Positions 10,312-25,300 of a DNA stretch of 64,000 nucleotides are shown piece after piece; the stretch's first letter is position 1; each line of letters starts with the position of its first letter. The notes under the pieces were generated by a model. It had not been told where the DNA came from. It saw only the letters and a program-made list of their open reading frames with translations, and searched no databases. This DNA comes from Zerene cesonia (taxonomy: Eukaryota; Arthropoda; Insecta; Lepidoptera; Pieridae). The stretch spans positions 6,470,917 to 6,534,916 of the forward strand of contig NC_052102.1 in NCBI RefSeq assembly GCF_012273895.1. Direction: 5' to 3'. The translations under genes were made by a program, and so were the position numbers.

Positions 10312-13300
10312 CTTTCCGGTGCTTTCCATTCGAGACGCCACATTGACAGTATTGCCCCATATGTCGTAGTGTGGTTTCCTAGCCCCAATGACGCCGGCTG
10401 TTATGGGCCCGTGGTTGACTCCCATACGGAGCACGAAATGGTTGAACGATTGCTCATTTATAGCAGCCAGTACACGCTGAAGCTCTAAGGCAAACTCCAC
10501 CAAGCAAGCCAAGTGCGCCCAACGTACCAGAATACCGTCAGATGGCTTAGGAAAACCAAAAAAAATATTTTCTTACTAATCGCATTTAAATTAATGAAAC
10601 TATTCGAAATCAGACGGTAAAATTATTTATTTTGTGACATTAAAATAAATAAATATTCATGCAGTTCGTTCGCATTCGTTTGAATAAAAATATTCTTGTT
10701 TCAAATATTGTTTGGAATAGGTAAATACTTATTTTAAATTTATAATTTATAACATATTAACTAACGACCTATAAAAAAAACTCAATGTCAATTTTAAATA
10801 TAATATAACACAGGCATAAAATTCTTTTTCTAACCTAATTTGTTTTGAGAATGACGGCTATTGTTCCACAAACACTAAATATTTTGTATATATAAATTAA
10901 GAAGGGTCGTCCAAATTAAGTATCTAATCTTATATTTAATAGGATCTTGTATTTCGTTTCGATTCAGAAAAATATTCTGAATAAAAGCATGATAGACGGT
11001 TGTTTTCATTAAATATATTCAAATAATGCTTCAATTCTTTCGACGCGTTCTAGCGAACGCGTGGAACGACTCACTGATGCAAAAATTACTACATCATTTT
11101 TATAAAACAAGAAGATTGTTGAAATTTGCTTTAAATTACTGAAATGAAACGAACGTTAGCCGAAACTAAGATTTTTGTTGAATGTCATTATTGTTCTATA
11201 CGCTTAATTTTTTATTTCATTGGATTTTTTAATAGATCTCACAGAACAAAACACATAATTTTCTTCACAATACCAGTTCCCTCCCGTGGAGTTTAATAAC
11301 GTAGAATGTACATATCCAACGGACAAAAGAATTTTTTAAATCGTACCAGTATTTCCTGAGATTCGTGTCCAAACAAACAAATTTATCAGCTTTATATATT
11401 AAGTACAGATTCGCATTGCAACATATGTACCTAATTTCAACCTAGTAACTATTTCTTATCGACTTTTTTATTGTGTATGTCAATACCTATTGACATACTT
11501 TTGTTGAGGTACTTTGGTTGCTACAATAAACACTCCGTCGTTGTCTTTCTTTTATATAAAAGATATATAAAAGATAAAGTTAAATAAGTAGAAAATATGT
11601 GCGATATCATTTTTTAACAGAAAACTAAATCGTCTCCAAATTGTCTAAACTAGAACAAATGTAAATTGGACACACGGCAAGACGCACCGGCTTTCAAATA
11701 AAAAGAATCATCAAAATCGGTTAATATATATATAAGATATTTCCATAGTAGTCGAGAATAAAATTAATTAATTTTCCAATACTGCCTGCCTATCTGCCTT
11801 TTGCTGTAAAATATTTTGTCCTTTACCCAACGGTTGCCTGGTAGAGATGGCTTTTAGCCATAAGGTCGCCATTTGTATACTAGTTTTAAGTTGCTTTTGT
11901 TAAGTTTATCTCTGTTTTATATTTTATAAGTGTGCATTAAAGAATAAATAAATAAAAAATACGAGTATTTCTTCTTAACAGCATGAAACAAACCTGCATT
12001 TGTCGCGAAGGGTTTAGGCCGGATGCAGCCATGTAAGTGGAACTAATCGTTTTTATTTTAATTATATCCTTACTGAATTTCGAATCTTCGAGTAACTGAA
12101 AGAAAAAAACTCAGATCAGAATAGTCTTTTCTTGTGTTTGATTTAACGCGAGTATTATACATTTAGAAATTAAAAACTTTTTAACGGATTTTAAAATAAA
12201 TAAACAATGAATAAATCGCGTTTAAAATCCGTTAAAAAGTTTTTATCAGATCAGAATGTTTTGATAATTCAGCAAACTTAGAACCATTTTTTATGAGTTT
12301 GCAATACTAATTTGTTAGTCATGTACCTATCCATTCAAAATTATATTAATATGGTTATAGACAAAATATATAGTCCATATACGTTGGACTTGCATTAGAC
12401 ACCTTCGCGAAATATTTTTTGTCGTTCAATTGATTACACACATTACTAAATAGTTGTTATTGTAATTTCACCGATAGTTCATAATTATTACAATATAAAG
12501 CAGCTTCTATTTTCACGTTTCCATACGTGTATTAGGTAATATTTGTCAGTCCAGATTAGTTCATTTATTCCATATTTAAAGTCTTTTTTTTTAATTTTAC
12601 TAAATATTTAACGATATCTTACAAATAATTCTCACTTCAACCTATCAAAGGTTTATTCAGCAGTCTAAATATTGTCTCAGATTTATGTCACTCGGTAACA
12701 ATATAGTTTCCACTGGTTCAGTTCATTTCTTAATTGTCAAAAACTTAACGTTTTTAACAATCATATATTTAGAAATTAAAAACTTTTCAACGGATTTTAA
12801 ACGCGATTTATTCATTATATTATTAACCCGACGTTTCGAACACTTTACAGCGAGCGTGGTCACGTCCGTTGAAAAGTTTTCAATTTCTAAATGTATAATA
12901 CTCGCGTGAAACCAAACACAAGAAAATACTAATCATATATTTCTTTTTTATAATGTACAGATTATCTCAGGCACGTAGTTCATTAAACCAGCCCAGTAAG
13001 TTCATTGTGATTTGTGACTAATACATTCAAACATTTATGTTTAGTAAAGATAAACAGCATTTTATACGGCTTACGTACGTCTCTAAAGTGAGACTATTGA
13101 AGTATTTTTAGACGTGTTTATTAAAAACAGATACTTACGAGATCAAAATCGGATATAACTTCGTTGAGAAACCGTAAACATTCTAGGCCTTGATTGTTGA
13201 CCGTTTCTTCTGAGTAAAATTCTGTAACAGGTAAAACGTGCCGGAATAAATAAATGTATAATTTTCAGCTTTCTTTTAGGAAGCCACCAGGGTTAACTTA

Positions 13301-16300
13301 ACAAAGTTAATATAAAACCTAAATGTTTTATATAAATGAAGTTAAACAACATTCATTATTATCAATTCAATTTCGAATTAATAGTGAAAACTTAATATGC
13401 TCCATGATGATATTAAAAATTTTATTTATTTCACTCCTATATTTTTCACAAATCCACACACATACACACTTTAATACACATATAAACCACATTACTTCTA
13501 CAAAATTAGTCATTTTAATTTTTAAATAATAAAACTATCTACCAAAATTTACCGAAACACAGCGCAAGCTATGTTAGAAGTAATGCATAACGTATCTAAT
13601 AAATTCTTTCAAGTTTAGTTTTAATATTGTGGAATAAGAAATATTTGTAGTTTACTACGTTTTGTTGACTTTTTAAACATTTTTAATAGCTTATGATAAC
13701 TTCTGTGCGAAAGCTCATTTTAATCAGTTTTTTGCTTCCTAGTGCACATAAAAGAACTGTATAGTTCCAGCTCGAATAAATTAGTCAGATAGGGAAGGTA
13801 TCTCGTATAATTATTCAATGCGGATATGAACCGTAGGTAAATATAATTTATATTGAACTATGTCTCTATTAGATACTCAAATACACATTAAACCTGATTT
13901 TGTAGAATATTTTTCAAAGCGATTACTATAGCAATAAGGCCATAGAAATATTGTTAAATGTCAATATACTATAACCATTACAATAATTTTATGTATCATC
14001 AATTAAATCTTTGTCAATATGATTGCTTACAACATACTTACCTAACTTAAGCTTTAAGTATTAGTAAAGTATGTATGATGTTATGCGTGGTATTAGTGTG
14101 TAAACGACTATAATATTATAAATTATGATATATGGATACTGTGCATATACTATGCTTACAAATAACTAAATATTACGTAAGTGGTCCATTAGTAAAAATG
14201 TGCGCTTTCTTTGAATAAGACACCCTTAAGCTCACGCGCGACACGAACTAGAGATATCAATCTGTAGTCAATTATGATTCCTAACTTAATGGTACTAGTT
14301 TTAAGAAAAGACACAATTTACTTGTATAATATTATGCTAATTTTCCACCCGCTACAGTAAGTAGTCTAGCTAGTGTTTCAAAAAGAAGAATTTGGTATTA
14401 TGTATTTGGAGGCAACATAGAAATATGCAAGGTTTGATAATCGTACTAAATGTTTGTTTTTTCTTAAGGGTTTAACCAAAGTCGTTAAAGAGCAAATGAG
14501 CACCTGTAAAGTTGGGCATAGAGGCAAAAAGCACGCCGACCTCCGCGTAGCTCTGGCTGTAGAGGTCGCGGTGGTGGTGGCGCGCGCCCATGAAGTGCGT
14601 GGCGACGTGCGGCGGCAGCACGTTGTGCACGAGCGCCTCGTTGCGCCGCCGCAGCTCACGCGCCTGCTCCGCCTGCCCGCGCATGCGCGCGCCGCGCGAG
14701 TACCGCGCGCGCTCCAGCGACTCGCACTATACGAGTACATATACAACAGTGCAAGTCAATATTTGAATGATTGGCGTTTGGCTGGTTGGACATTTGGATG
14801 TATGGACGTTGATATGTTTACATGTCTGAAGTTTTATACGGTTGGATGTTGATATTTTGACTTTTTATGCTTGATTATATAGATCCTAAAAAAAATTGTA
14901 TCTCGCGCCGCGCATGGCGGGGTAGTTACCATACCCCTACAGAAGATCGAAATAGTAGCATGCGAGTGAAGTAACAAATTAACAGACAGACAGAGTTACT
15001 TTCGCATTATAATATTGTAGTAAGTATGGATGTATATAAAATGCAGCAATAAATCCCATGAGTTAAGTTGACACAAACCACAACACCAAGTAATTTCTCA
15101 TTACAAGTTTGTGCTGTCTGAAGTGTTTGACGTTTGATACACACTAAAATAATTAATTATATTGCATTCTATGTAGATACATCGAAGAGAGAATTGACGA
15201 ATAAAGCATCAGTATTTTATAAGTTAACGTTTCGGTATGAAGATTCTATATGTACCTACTTGTTCAAATACATTTTATTATATTGTGTATAATGCTGAAA
15301 CACTACTTGGACACATTCATCATCATAATCATAATTTTTCATAACAGTAACAAATTTGAATTCGTAGGAAAATATTGAAAAAATTGAGTGAAATGAGTTC
15401 CGTTATGTTTAGCTATAAAAATAATTGAACATTATACAATAAATACTTACGTATCTGTGATAGATAATCAACCCAATGATAACTATAAACAACATTATTA
15501 TGTGTCGCGTCGCGTGGACTTGGGACCTGAAATAAATTATTATGCCATTTCATTAATCTAAATACTATATTAATTTTTTCTTAATATATATCAATTCTGT
15601 CTCGATTCTTAACTAAATCGTTATATTCCGATAGGAGAACATAAATTGGAGTAAATATAAATAATTCCTTCGTGGAGTATAGACAAAGTCAATTTTAAAC
15701 ATCTATCGTGAATTATAAAATATACAAAATTTATTGTGTTTTATTATAATGCTGCCAAAGATTAAATTTTTCGAGTGGTGATCTGTAGTTTAAATAATTA
15801 ATATTTTTTTGACAACTTTATAATAATTTATAATGCGAAATTAATTCACATCATATTTTGATAATGTGCAGCTAATTAGTTCAAAATACCAGTAATAATT
15901 TAATTATTAAAATAAGGAATATGACTATATAATCTCTCAAAAACTAACATAAAATCCAAAACCATAGTATCGTTGAAGGTTGTAACATTAAGATGTTCAA
16001 AAGGATCATAAGGCAGATGGTATCGAGTGAGCAGCGCCGGGTACAGCACGGCCGGTAGCGCGTACGCAGCGGCTACGGTCAGCAGCATCAACACGCGATA
16101 GCCCTCGCGGAGCGGCCGCACCCATAGCACGCTACACGCCACACCGACACCCATCTGAATTACATTTTGGTTATTCAGATGGTTATAATGCAATCCTTAT
16201 TAATAGCAGTATATTAAGTATATAGTTACGATAGGATTAATATCGAATGGGTGTTTGTTTGTCTTTCTTTGCGCTCGCAACGGATGAACTGGAGATAGCT

Positions 16301-19300
16301 AAGAGCCTAGAGAGTAACATAGGCTACTTTCTATCGCGGTCAAAAACAGTTCCACAAGTATAAGTTCCTACCGCAAACGAAGAACCGCGGAAAAATATCA
16401 CAAAATTCCATCCAATGCGAGGTTTTGACAAACATTAAAAGACAAAAAAATTAAAATATACGAATTGTGAACCATCTGGGATCGTCAGTTAGAAAATTCG
16501 ATGCGATATATTATAATGCATCATGTTGATGACGATGTTACAACAAACTCTTATATTCATAAGGTCAATTCGAAGTTAAAGTGAAAGAGTGCTAATGAAT
16601 GACCCGTGAAGAAAGTTAGCTGCCGGCTAACATTGAATATAATATATGCATAAATAGTTTTCATAAGTGTGCGTTTTTGGACATAACGTCTACAGATAAA
16701 TCGTTTAAATAAGGTTTTTATGTAAAAGTTCTACGTATACAAGAATAATGAAGCCGATGGTTTTATCTATGAAGGGATGTTTGTAACACTAGAATTAGAA
16801 ATTAAATTGGTAGACAAATATAGCTTATAGCTTAGCCAGAAATGTGCATTTTTTATGTGAGAAAATCCACCGGTAGAAATTGAAGTAGCGGCGTTAATCT
16901 CTGTGATGTCAATATATAATAAAAAACACATTTTTGAATCAACGATATATCTCACTATTAAAATTGCTACTACAATATTCATAACGAAACAAGTTGAAAA
17001 CAACATGTCGTAAACAATAAACTACTATGACAACAATGCTTTTTGAAATGCAAACAAGCTACACAACATTGCAAAAATTGTATCGCTTAAAATTAAGTAT
17101 TTTTGCCTAGGACTAGGTAATAATAATTTTTCGGCTATATATAACGGACAACGGTCCATCCCGGATTCGCCCATGGTACAGATATAACCTAAAATAGCAC
17201 TCAGGTCACGTATCTAGGCTATAAAAAAGATGAAAGAATCTTTGAAATCGATGCAGTAGAATTCATGAGATTATCGCATTCTTACAAATAAATTCTTCAG
17301 CTTTATATTATTATAGTGTCTAAGTATATATAGAGTATTGAGATAAATTGTTAAAATTGTTCGACACTTACATGATAATAATACGAGGAGTGTAAACAAC
17401 GCTGATTTTTGACCAATTCCACATTTTTGGGACTTAATTGTTCTTCTTCCAGGTTGCTCTCGATATGGCCACAAAGAATCTACATAGATAACTAATATTT
17501 ATTGCTGTCTAGGAACGTTGATAAAATTAATTTTAAATAAGTGATATATATGTCTATTTGCTATATAATTGATATAATTAACATATTTTTAAATTAATAA
17601 TAGTTTTCCAATATAATAGTGAATGGCATCTTTGATAACATAAAATATACAAATGAAGAGCGAAAACAACTAATAAATTAGACTAGACTAATAATAATTA
17701 ATCTTCATAGAAATAAATGAATATTGAATCATAAACTTAATAAAAAAAATAATCCGTCTATGGAACCATACGGAAGGCATTAAATAATAGAAACAACTAT
17801 GATATATTAGAGGCGTTTTAGTTGGATAAAAAACATGGGCGGTAATACTAGAAAAGGTTGATCGACATAACATATAGGTATATTAAATATAGTCAAATGA
17901 AAGAAAACTGTTTTTCAAGGTTTGCTTTATACTAGGTTTTACTTATTAAAAAATATTATATTAGTATTTACACACAATACTCACCAAAGGTATGATATTT
18001 AAAGAAACGAATACGGCGATATTTAATAATCCGCAAGCCAATTTCCAATAAGTAGGAATCTTCTTATTCTAAAAAAATTACACATTTTATGTGATAGCTA
18101 TCAACATTTAAAACAATATAAGTAAATTTGTAAATTTCACTAGAACCTTATACTGAGCGCATCTGAAGACAATGAGGTACAAAATGTTGAGAGCGCAGGC
18201 TTCTATTATAAGGGCGATGTAAAAAGCTTGGAATGTCCAAGTACTGGGTACAGCAAATGTGATAATAGGCGTTAAAGCAGGAAGGATTATCATCGGCGGG
18301 GCTCCGATCGCCTGCGGGTAGGAATTGCCTCGCTGTGCGTAACCGCTTTCGACCTCGTTATCTTTGAAAGTTAAACAGAGGGTTGTCCCATCTGCGAGCT
18401 CCCTGTGATAAAACAATAGATGAGTTCAATTAATGTACAAAGAACTTCGAAAATTACCAATAAATACATTATTTATTAATCTTTAACAAGTTATATACCA
18501 TTCAATGTTTTTATACAAATTTAAACAGTAAAAAAAATTTTCTTGGTAAAAGGAATATCAAATTTAACGTACTTGTCATCATCGCGGTTAACCAATTCCT
18601 CTTGCAACATTGCGTGGATTTTCATTTCTTCGCTGACCTGTGTTTCCTCTTGCGGGGAAAGAACCTACGAATAATGAACGAAGCATCTACATACATAATG
18701 TTTTACAAGCGACGGTAGAATGATCTATCTCACTAATAGGTAGGAGCCTGATTGCTATATTAGTGAAAAATGATATTTCGATTACGGCAAGTAAACTAGC
18801 TACTAAGTAGGGTAATAAGGGCCGGAGCCTAGTGCCCCAGTGTCCCATATAGCCGGTCTGGAGCGGGGCGGGCGGGGAGTGAGAGCCGGTACGAGTGCAC
18901 TTACCGAGTCCTCATCATCGTCTTTGAGGTCGGAGAGAACGTCGGGCCAGTCGCCTCCACCCGCCTCACCTTCGATACACTTTTCTTCGCTCCCCTTGAA
19001 CTGTAAATGTTTTTACCATCATTAGCGTCTGTTTGTCAAGTAGAAAATATCAGGATCATAACGATAACAGCGCTCCGCGCGATTATTCATTATGTGTTAT
19101 ATCAAACATACAATATATCAAGGCGTGGATAGATAATCGAGCCTTTTATAGCCCACTCAATAATATATAATATCAATCCATCTGTCTCATATTATGTTGA
19201 CGAATTCATCTATTCTTCGAAAGTACCCTTGGAATACATCAAAATACTCATGTCCATTGGGTAATTAATCATAACATTATAAAAATGCTAACGTTGTTTA

Positions 19301-22300
19301 CACAAAGGAGTTCAATGTTTACTATTTTATTGTCCAGGCGTACAAATAAGCCCTATAACAGTATGCATGAAATTAATTTATTCTCTATTTTATATTACTA
19401 GTTTAAACGCTACGAGAAGAAATAACGTTTGAAGTACCCGAACAATGAAGTAAGTCTTGATCCCCGCTTGTCGCAGCATCTCCTCACGGCGCTCGCCATG
19501 TGCCGGTTCAACTTCAAACTCGTCGTTCAGGAAACTAAGCGTCACTTCCGACACGTGCACGCGTCTACGAAACTTTCACTTTTAATACCATTTGGATTAG
19601 AACTTCCAATTTGATTGTGACTACATTGTTTGAGGTGAATTCATACACACTCAATATCTGGGAGATAGGTACATAAAATTAGTTGCTTGCATTGCATCTT
19701 TATATAATTCAATTATTTTACAAAAGTTTGGAGTCGCGGTTTCAATTCCAGTTCATTATGAAAGCCCACTTAAGTAACAAACAGGGACAAGTGGTCAAGT
19801 GCATTTCTGGCCTGTTGAAATTGATAAAAAATCGGAATAAAAATAAATACCTAATTAGAAGTGGAGATGAGGATACTAATAAGAAATTCTGTTAATATCA
19901 TTGGCAAATAAATGAAAATCTGAAAAATGTATCTGTAAAGATAAACAGACATAGTTTATGAGAAATTAATAAACTGATAATCGAGCAAACGCGAGCTGGA
20001 CGCGCGAGCTGGACGCGCGAGCGGACGCGCGACACAAAGAGTTCCGTACAATTAAGCTAAAGAGCATCTGCAAAAATACCTTTCCAACTTATGATCGTGC
20101 CAACCAATGGTTAGCTTCGATTTGTTATTATTTTTTGTTACAGTATCAACAACAATTCTGATGATTTCAACTGTCTTACTATCATTGTTCACGAGATACA
20201 GCCTGGTGACAGACGGACGATTGGAGAGACAAACAGACGGAGGAAGCCTTAAAAATATTAACGTGTTCCCGTTGGGAACCCTTAAAATATATTAATACCT
20301 TATTATATTGGAATTATTTAAAATATAGAAAGTTATTTAAGCATATGCAGCACAGAAATGACAACTTTCAACATTTCTTGAGTTGAAACTTACTAACTCA
20401 AAATTTTGTTATTCTATATCAGCAATGAATATGATAGCACATGACTATTGTCCTACTAATATAATAAATGCGAAAGTTTGTGAGGATGGATGTATGAGCC
20501 AATTACGATGAAATTTGTTACGTAGATAGCTGGACAACTGGAGACCGCGGGGCGTAGCTAGTTAGATATATATCCCTCAGTCCCGTCATGTATACCATTA
20601 GTAACTTTTTGTAAAGTAAATGTTCTGCTTAATTATGTGACGAAAAGACGTATGAACGCAAAAACTATAATAAAACCCTAAGAAAGACTCAATATATATA
20701 TATATATATCAATTAATTTATTTGTCAGATAAATTATATTATTATTCTGTGTAAATTATATTGATATTCTGTGTAACGGTAAACATTCAACATTTATGAA
20801 TGTTCAGCAGTTAAAATTGCAAATGGAAATGAACGCTACAGGTATGCGCCTGATAGATAATTTCCGAGCGTTGATGTACCTACTTCCCTGCAATACATCT
20901 GTTATTGACAGCTTACGCTACTTATAGCGGAGAGTCCCGCAAAGATGAGGTCAAGGTCGCTATATTGCCGCGGTCAATTTGCCAATATAAGAACCATCTT
21001 CTTCACCCGCCCTCATTCCGAGTACATTATGGAGACGCCAAATCATCTTCAAATAATTTCATTAAACTCTTCCGCATAACAAGACATGAAAGAATGTACT
21101 GTCTCTGCTAAACGGTGTATGTACTTAAAATTACATTATGAAGTAAATAATAATGTGTATTAAATACAGCGTTGTAGATTTTTTGACTGCTCTTATTATA
21201 GTATCCAAGTTCCGTTTAACAGCTCACCTTTCGACAGAGCAAGCTTAATAGTCTAAGAGCCTATTAAGCTTTCCCTGTCAAAAATTAATTAAATAAAATA
21301 TAGCCATGAACACTTTTCGATAGGTCTCATCTGGTTATCAGATGGGTGAAGGTCGACTTTATACGATCTTCTGTACTAAAAGCTATCTTTTGAAACTATC
21401 AGCTGATGTAGGTATATCTAACAATTTTGCACTAATGAATAAGGGAAGGTCAGCTTTCACGAATCAGCAAAATTGGTTATTTATCAACATTCCACATGTT
21501 GTGTAGTAAATATATATAAAATGTGGTTGTAGATGATAAATGATTATATATACTCGTATATATTTAGATGGACATATTTTGCATTTTATAAATTTAATGT
21601 GTGCTGACCAAGTCACATTATTGAAGTTATACCAATTATAGATTTTCACACAAAGGAAATCAAATCAGTCCAAGTCATAGAAAGTTAGTAAAAAAATTAA
21701 AAGATAGTAGTCCAAGAAAATGGGTAGGGTAAATGCGAATTTGAGATTAAAACTTGAATTTTTGATATAATTTACTTTGAGGAATCTAAAAACGAACTGT
21801 GCAAGTTTTTTTTAAATTCACCCCCGAGAAGGGGTGAAAAAAAATAAATAAAGTCGTTTTTTTTAAATTTTGGCGAAACCGTAAGTGTTAGAAAAAAAAG
21901 TTTTAAATAAAATTTGTAGAGCGTAAAATTTTACACAAAAATGTTTCTATGACTTTTTTTCCTAAAATTGAAATTAACTGAGATAGGGTAGTTAGAAGGT
22001 AGGGGATGATAACTGCAACTTGTAAAAACTTGTAAAATTTTACGCTCTACAAATTTTATTTAAAACTTTTTTTTCTAACACTTACGGTTTCGCCAAAATT
22101 TCAAAAAAACGACTTTATTTATTTTTTTTCACCCCTTCTCGGGGGTGAATTTAAAAAAAACTTGCACAGTTCGTTTTTAGATTCCTCAAAGTAAATTATA
22201 TCAAAAATTCAAGTTTTAATCTCAAATTCGCATTTACCCTACCCATTTTCTTGGACTATAGATTAATTAATTGATATCAATCACTATTTGAAGCACAAAC

Positions 22301-25300
22301 CAATACTTGCACTGTTGAACTAATTGATCGCATAAGGTAATAACCAAAGATAATACAATACTGTACTAAACTTACCCAGCCATTCCGCTGCTTTCCATTT
22401 TATTTGCCAATTCTACATCCCGGGAATACACATCGAATTGCCATTGTCGCTGACCCAGCACTCCGGCAAGCACTGCACCGGTATGAATGCCGACTCGCAT
22501 ATCCACAGGGGAGTTCGTTATTCGTTGTACATACCTTAACATGAATAAATAATACAAAGCAAATATAGTTTCTTTACTAATTATATTGTGAATATAATCA
22601 CAAAGCTATTTGCTCGCTTTATTACAATTATATGATTAAGGGGAACTCACTTTATAGCTTTAACCATTGATAGGCCCATGTGCACACAGAGCACAGCATG
22701 ATCCGGTCTTTCCACAGGAGCACCGCTGATACAATAGTAACAATCGCCGAGAATTTTTATACGCAACTGCTGGTATTTCTAAACAAAACAAAGTTAAAAT
22801 AATTTCATAATGTTACGAATAATAATATAATTTATATTAGTTTTACATATTTAGATTTACCTCTGCTAAACGATCAAATCGAGCAAACAGTTCATTAAGT
22901 ATTGCCACAAGATCTTGAGCAGAATATGTGGAAGAGATAGCCGTAAATCCTACAATGTCTGCATATAAAATGCTGTAAACGGAAATAAATAATTAGTTTT
23001 AGTTAGAACATTAGAATTTATTTAATGCAGTTTTTCGTCAATAATTTCTTCCCTACCTTACATTTTCGTGCCTTGACATGTATATTTTTTTAAATTGTGT
23101 ATCAATAAGGCCCAGATCGGCTCTCATTTTCACGGCTACATGTTCCGGTAGCACTGATAGAAGTAATCTTTCCTAAAACGCATAAGAGCATAAAATTTTA
23201 TAATATAGTTGGTAAAAGGACTATGTTTTGAGCAGGTAAATAATTTATACAACGTAGTTTTAACTATACTTTAAATTCTCTAAATTATTAATTAAGTATA
23301 TGGGTATTGCAATCCAGTCGAATTTCCTATCCTATCAATTCAGTCGGATTCGGATATTGGGATTGATAAATTCAGGAAGCATTTTCGGTTTAACATGAAC
23401 TCTTAGTAAGTTAATCAATTAAATAACAATACATATATTGAGAAAAGAAAATTAAACTTAAATATCAAATCAGCTTTATTTCCAATCCAATGTAGGGATT
23501 AGATGGACAACGGGAAAAAAAATAAATCTTATAAGTAGATTGAAACGAGCAGATTTCCTAAGTAGCATTTTCTTGTGTCTGATTATACGTTCATCGCGTT
23601 AAATGATGTAATGAATAAATTGCGTTTAAAATCCGTTAAAGTCTTTCATATTTCTGGATTTCCTAGAGTTAATTTTCACAGGAATATGAATTATTTTATT
23701 AAGAAATTTTATGTCAGGAATTGCTAGCAAAAAGAGTGGTGCTTGAAAAGAGGTCGCGAATTTTTCAACTTGTGGGAAGATATGTTTAATATAAATTATT
23801 ATTTAATAATTTGCCTCATACATACAACAGCTCTATTATTTTGCGAAAAATTGCTAGCACCGGATCCGATTACCCGGATTTTTGGGTGTCATCGGTACCG
23901 GGTTCGGTAAACATCAATGCCCTGTGATATGATTGATGCCCGCTCCGTTGGATTACAGAATCTGGTTTTCCAAATTGCAATCCCTATGAGTATATTAAAC
24001 AGATTCATAAAATAAAATAAAGCGGCCATAGGGAAAATAATATGGGCGAAGCAGGCGTGCCACTCATATAATAATCCCTACACATAATATTACTAACACA
24101 TACATACATAATACATATAAGAGAACGAAATTGTTTTTCGAGTAAGTAAGTGAGTGCACCTCAAATTTAGTGTTTCAGTTAGTGAGCGATCAACAGCTAA
24201 TACGTATATAGGTAAGACACAGACATATGGATTTCTTGCTTGTCACTGTAAATTTTTTGGCCTGGGGACCTTTATAAAAAAGCCCATTTCTTTCTCACTG
24301 GCCGAAAACACACTCACTATGTCCGTTGTGTTACAGCTGTATATGGATCACATTGTTATTATCATAGTCATCATCATCACTTGCCATCAAGTGATGTATG
24401 GGCTCCGTTGCCTCCTTTTCGATATATAAAAAATATAAAGCTCTAAATCAACGTTTGCAGAAATATGTAGAGTGAAAAACGAATGTTATTAGTATCGGTT
24501 ATAGAATACCTGACCTCCTTTTACGTCAAAAGTTATAAGTAGAATAAATGAGTGTAACATTGTAGACATTGTCATACATCCATATTGTATGCGATCTTAC
24601 ATAACATAACTTACCTGTTCTTTACTCTGTTGCTCAATTGTCAGTTTATCACCTAAGCTCCTTTTCGTTTCTTGAAAAGATTGTCGCTGTTTACGCTCAT
24701 TTATAACATAGGCTGTACCGCCTAGTAACGTGGCTCCAAGTAATAAACATCCATTGGCTAGTTGCTTTATAAAAATTAAACATTAATTAAATATATAATG
24801 AGGAAAACCTGTAATTTTTTTCTTAATTAATATACTTTCATATACCTGTGATAGTAAATTGCCTTCGACTCTATCATCCCAAATAGACGCATTGTAGTAC
24901 TGTATTAATAAGTAAGCTGAGAAAGAAATTGTACTATAAACGGTGAGCAACAAGTGATGAAATGGAAGGGTTGTTAAGGTGAAATACTGTAACACGATAG
25001 CCCATCCGAGTAACTCGTTGTAAGAATCTCCAACCCTTCGCGAGGCACTTATTAACAGTTGAACCCAAAGCACAAACCATGCAATGTGATTAAGAGCTGG
25101 TCGCGCTCTACGAATAAGAGCATATACAATAACCAGGCTTATGTTTATTAATATTGCTATCACCACAGATGCATAAGCAAATTCTAGATTAGATTCTCCC
25201 GGCACCAACGCAATAAATATCTGCAATAGTAAGCCCAGCGCAATCCAACGCAAAACTGCTCCTTGCCTCTGTCTCTGAGTGTATGCGAGATACAATTTTT

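Noticed and set aside
9261..10512. Long open frames on both strands across the N block
   Set aside because: They consist of undetermined residues; only the 10312-10545 minus-strand end is a real exon (cyclase C2).
14454..14852. Plus-strand 132-residue frame over the GC-rich block
   Set aside because: It is the antisense of adenylate cyclase exon 14; the minus-strand reading matches the family and splice sites.
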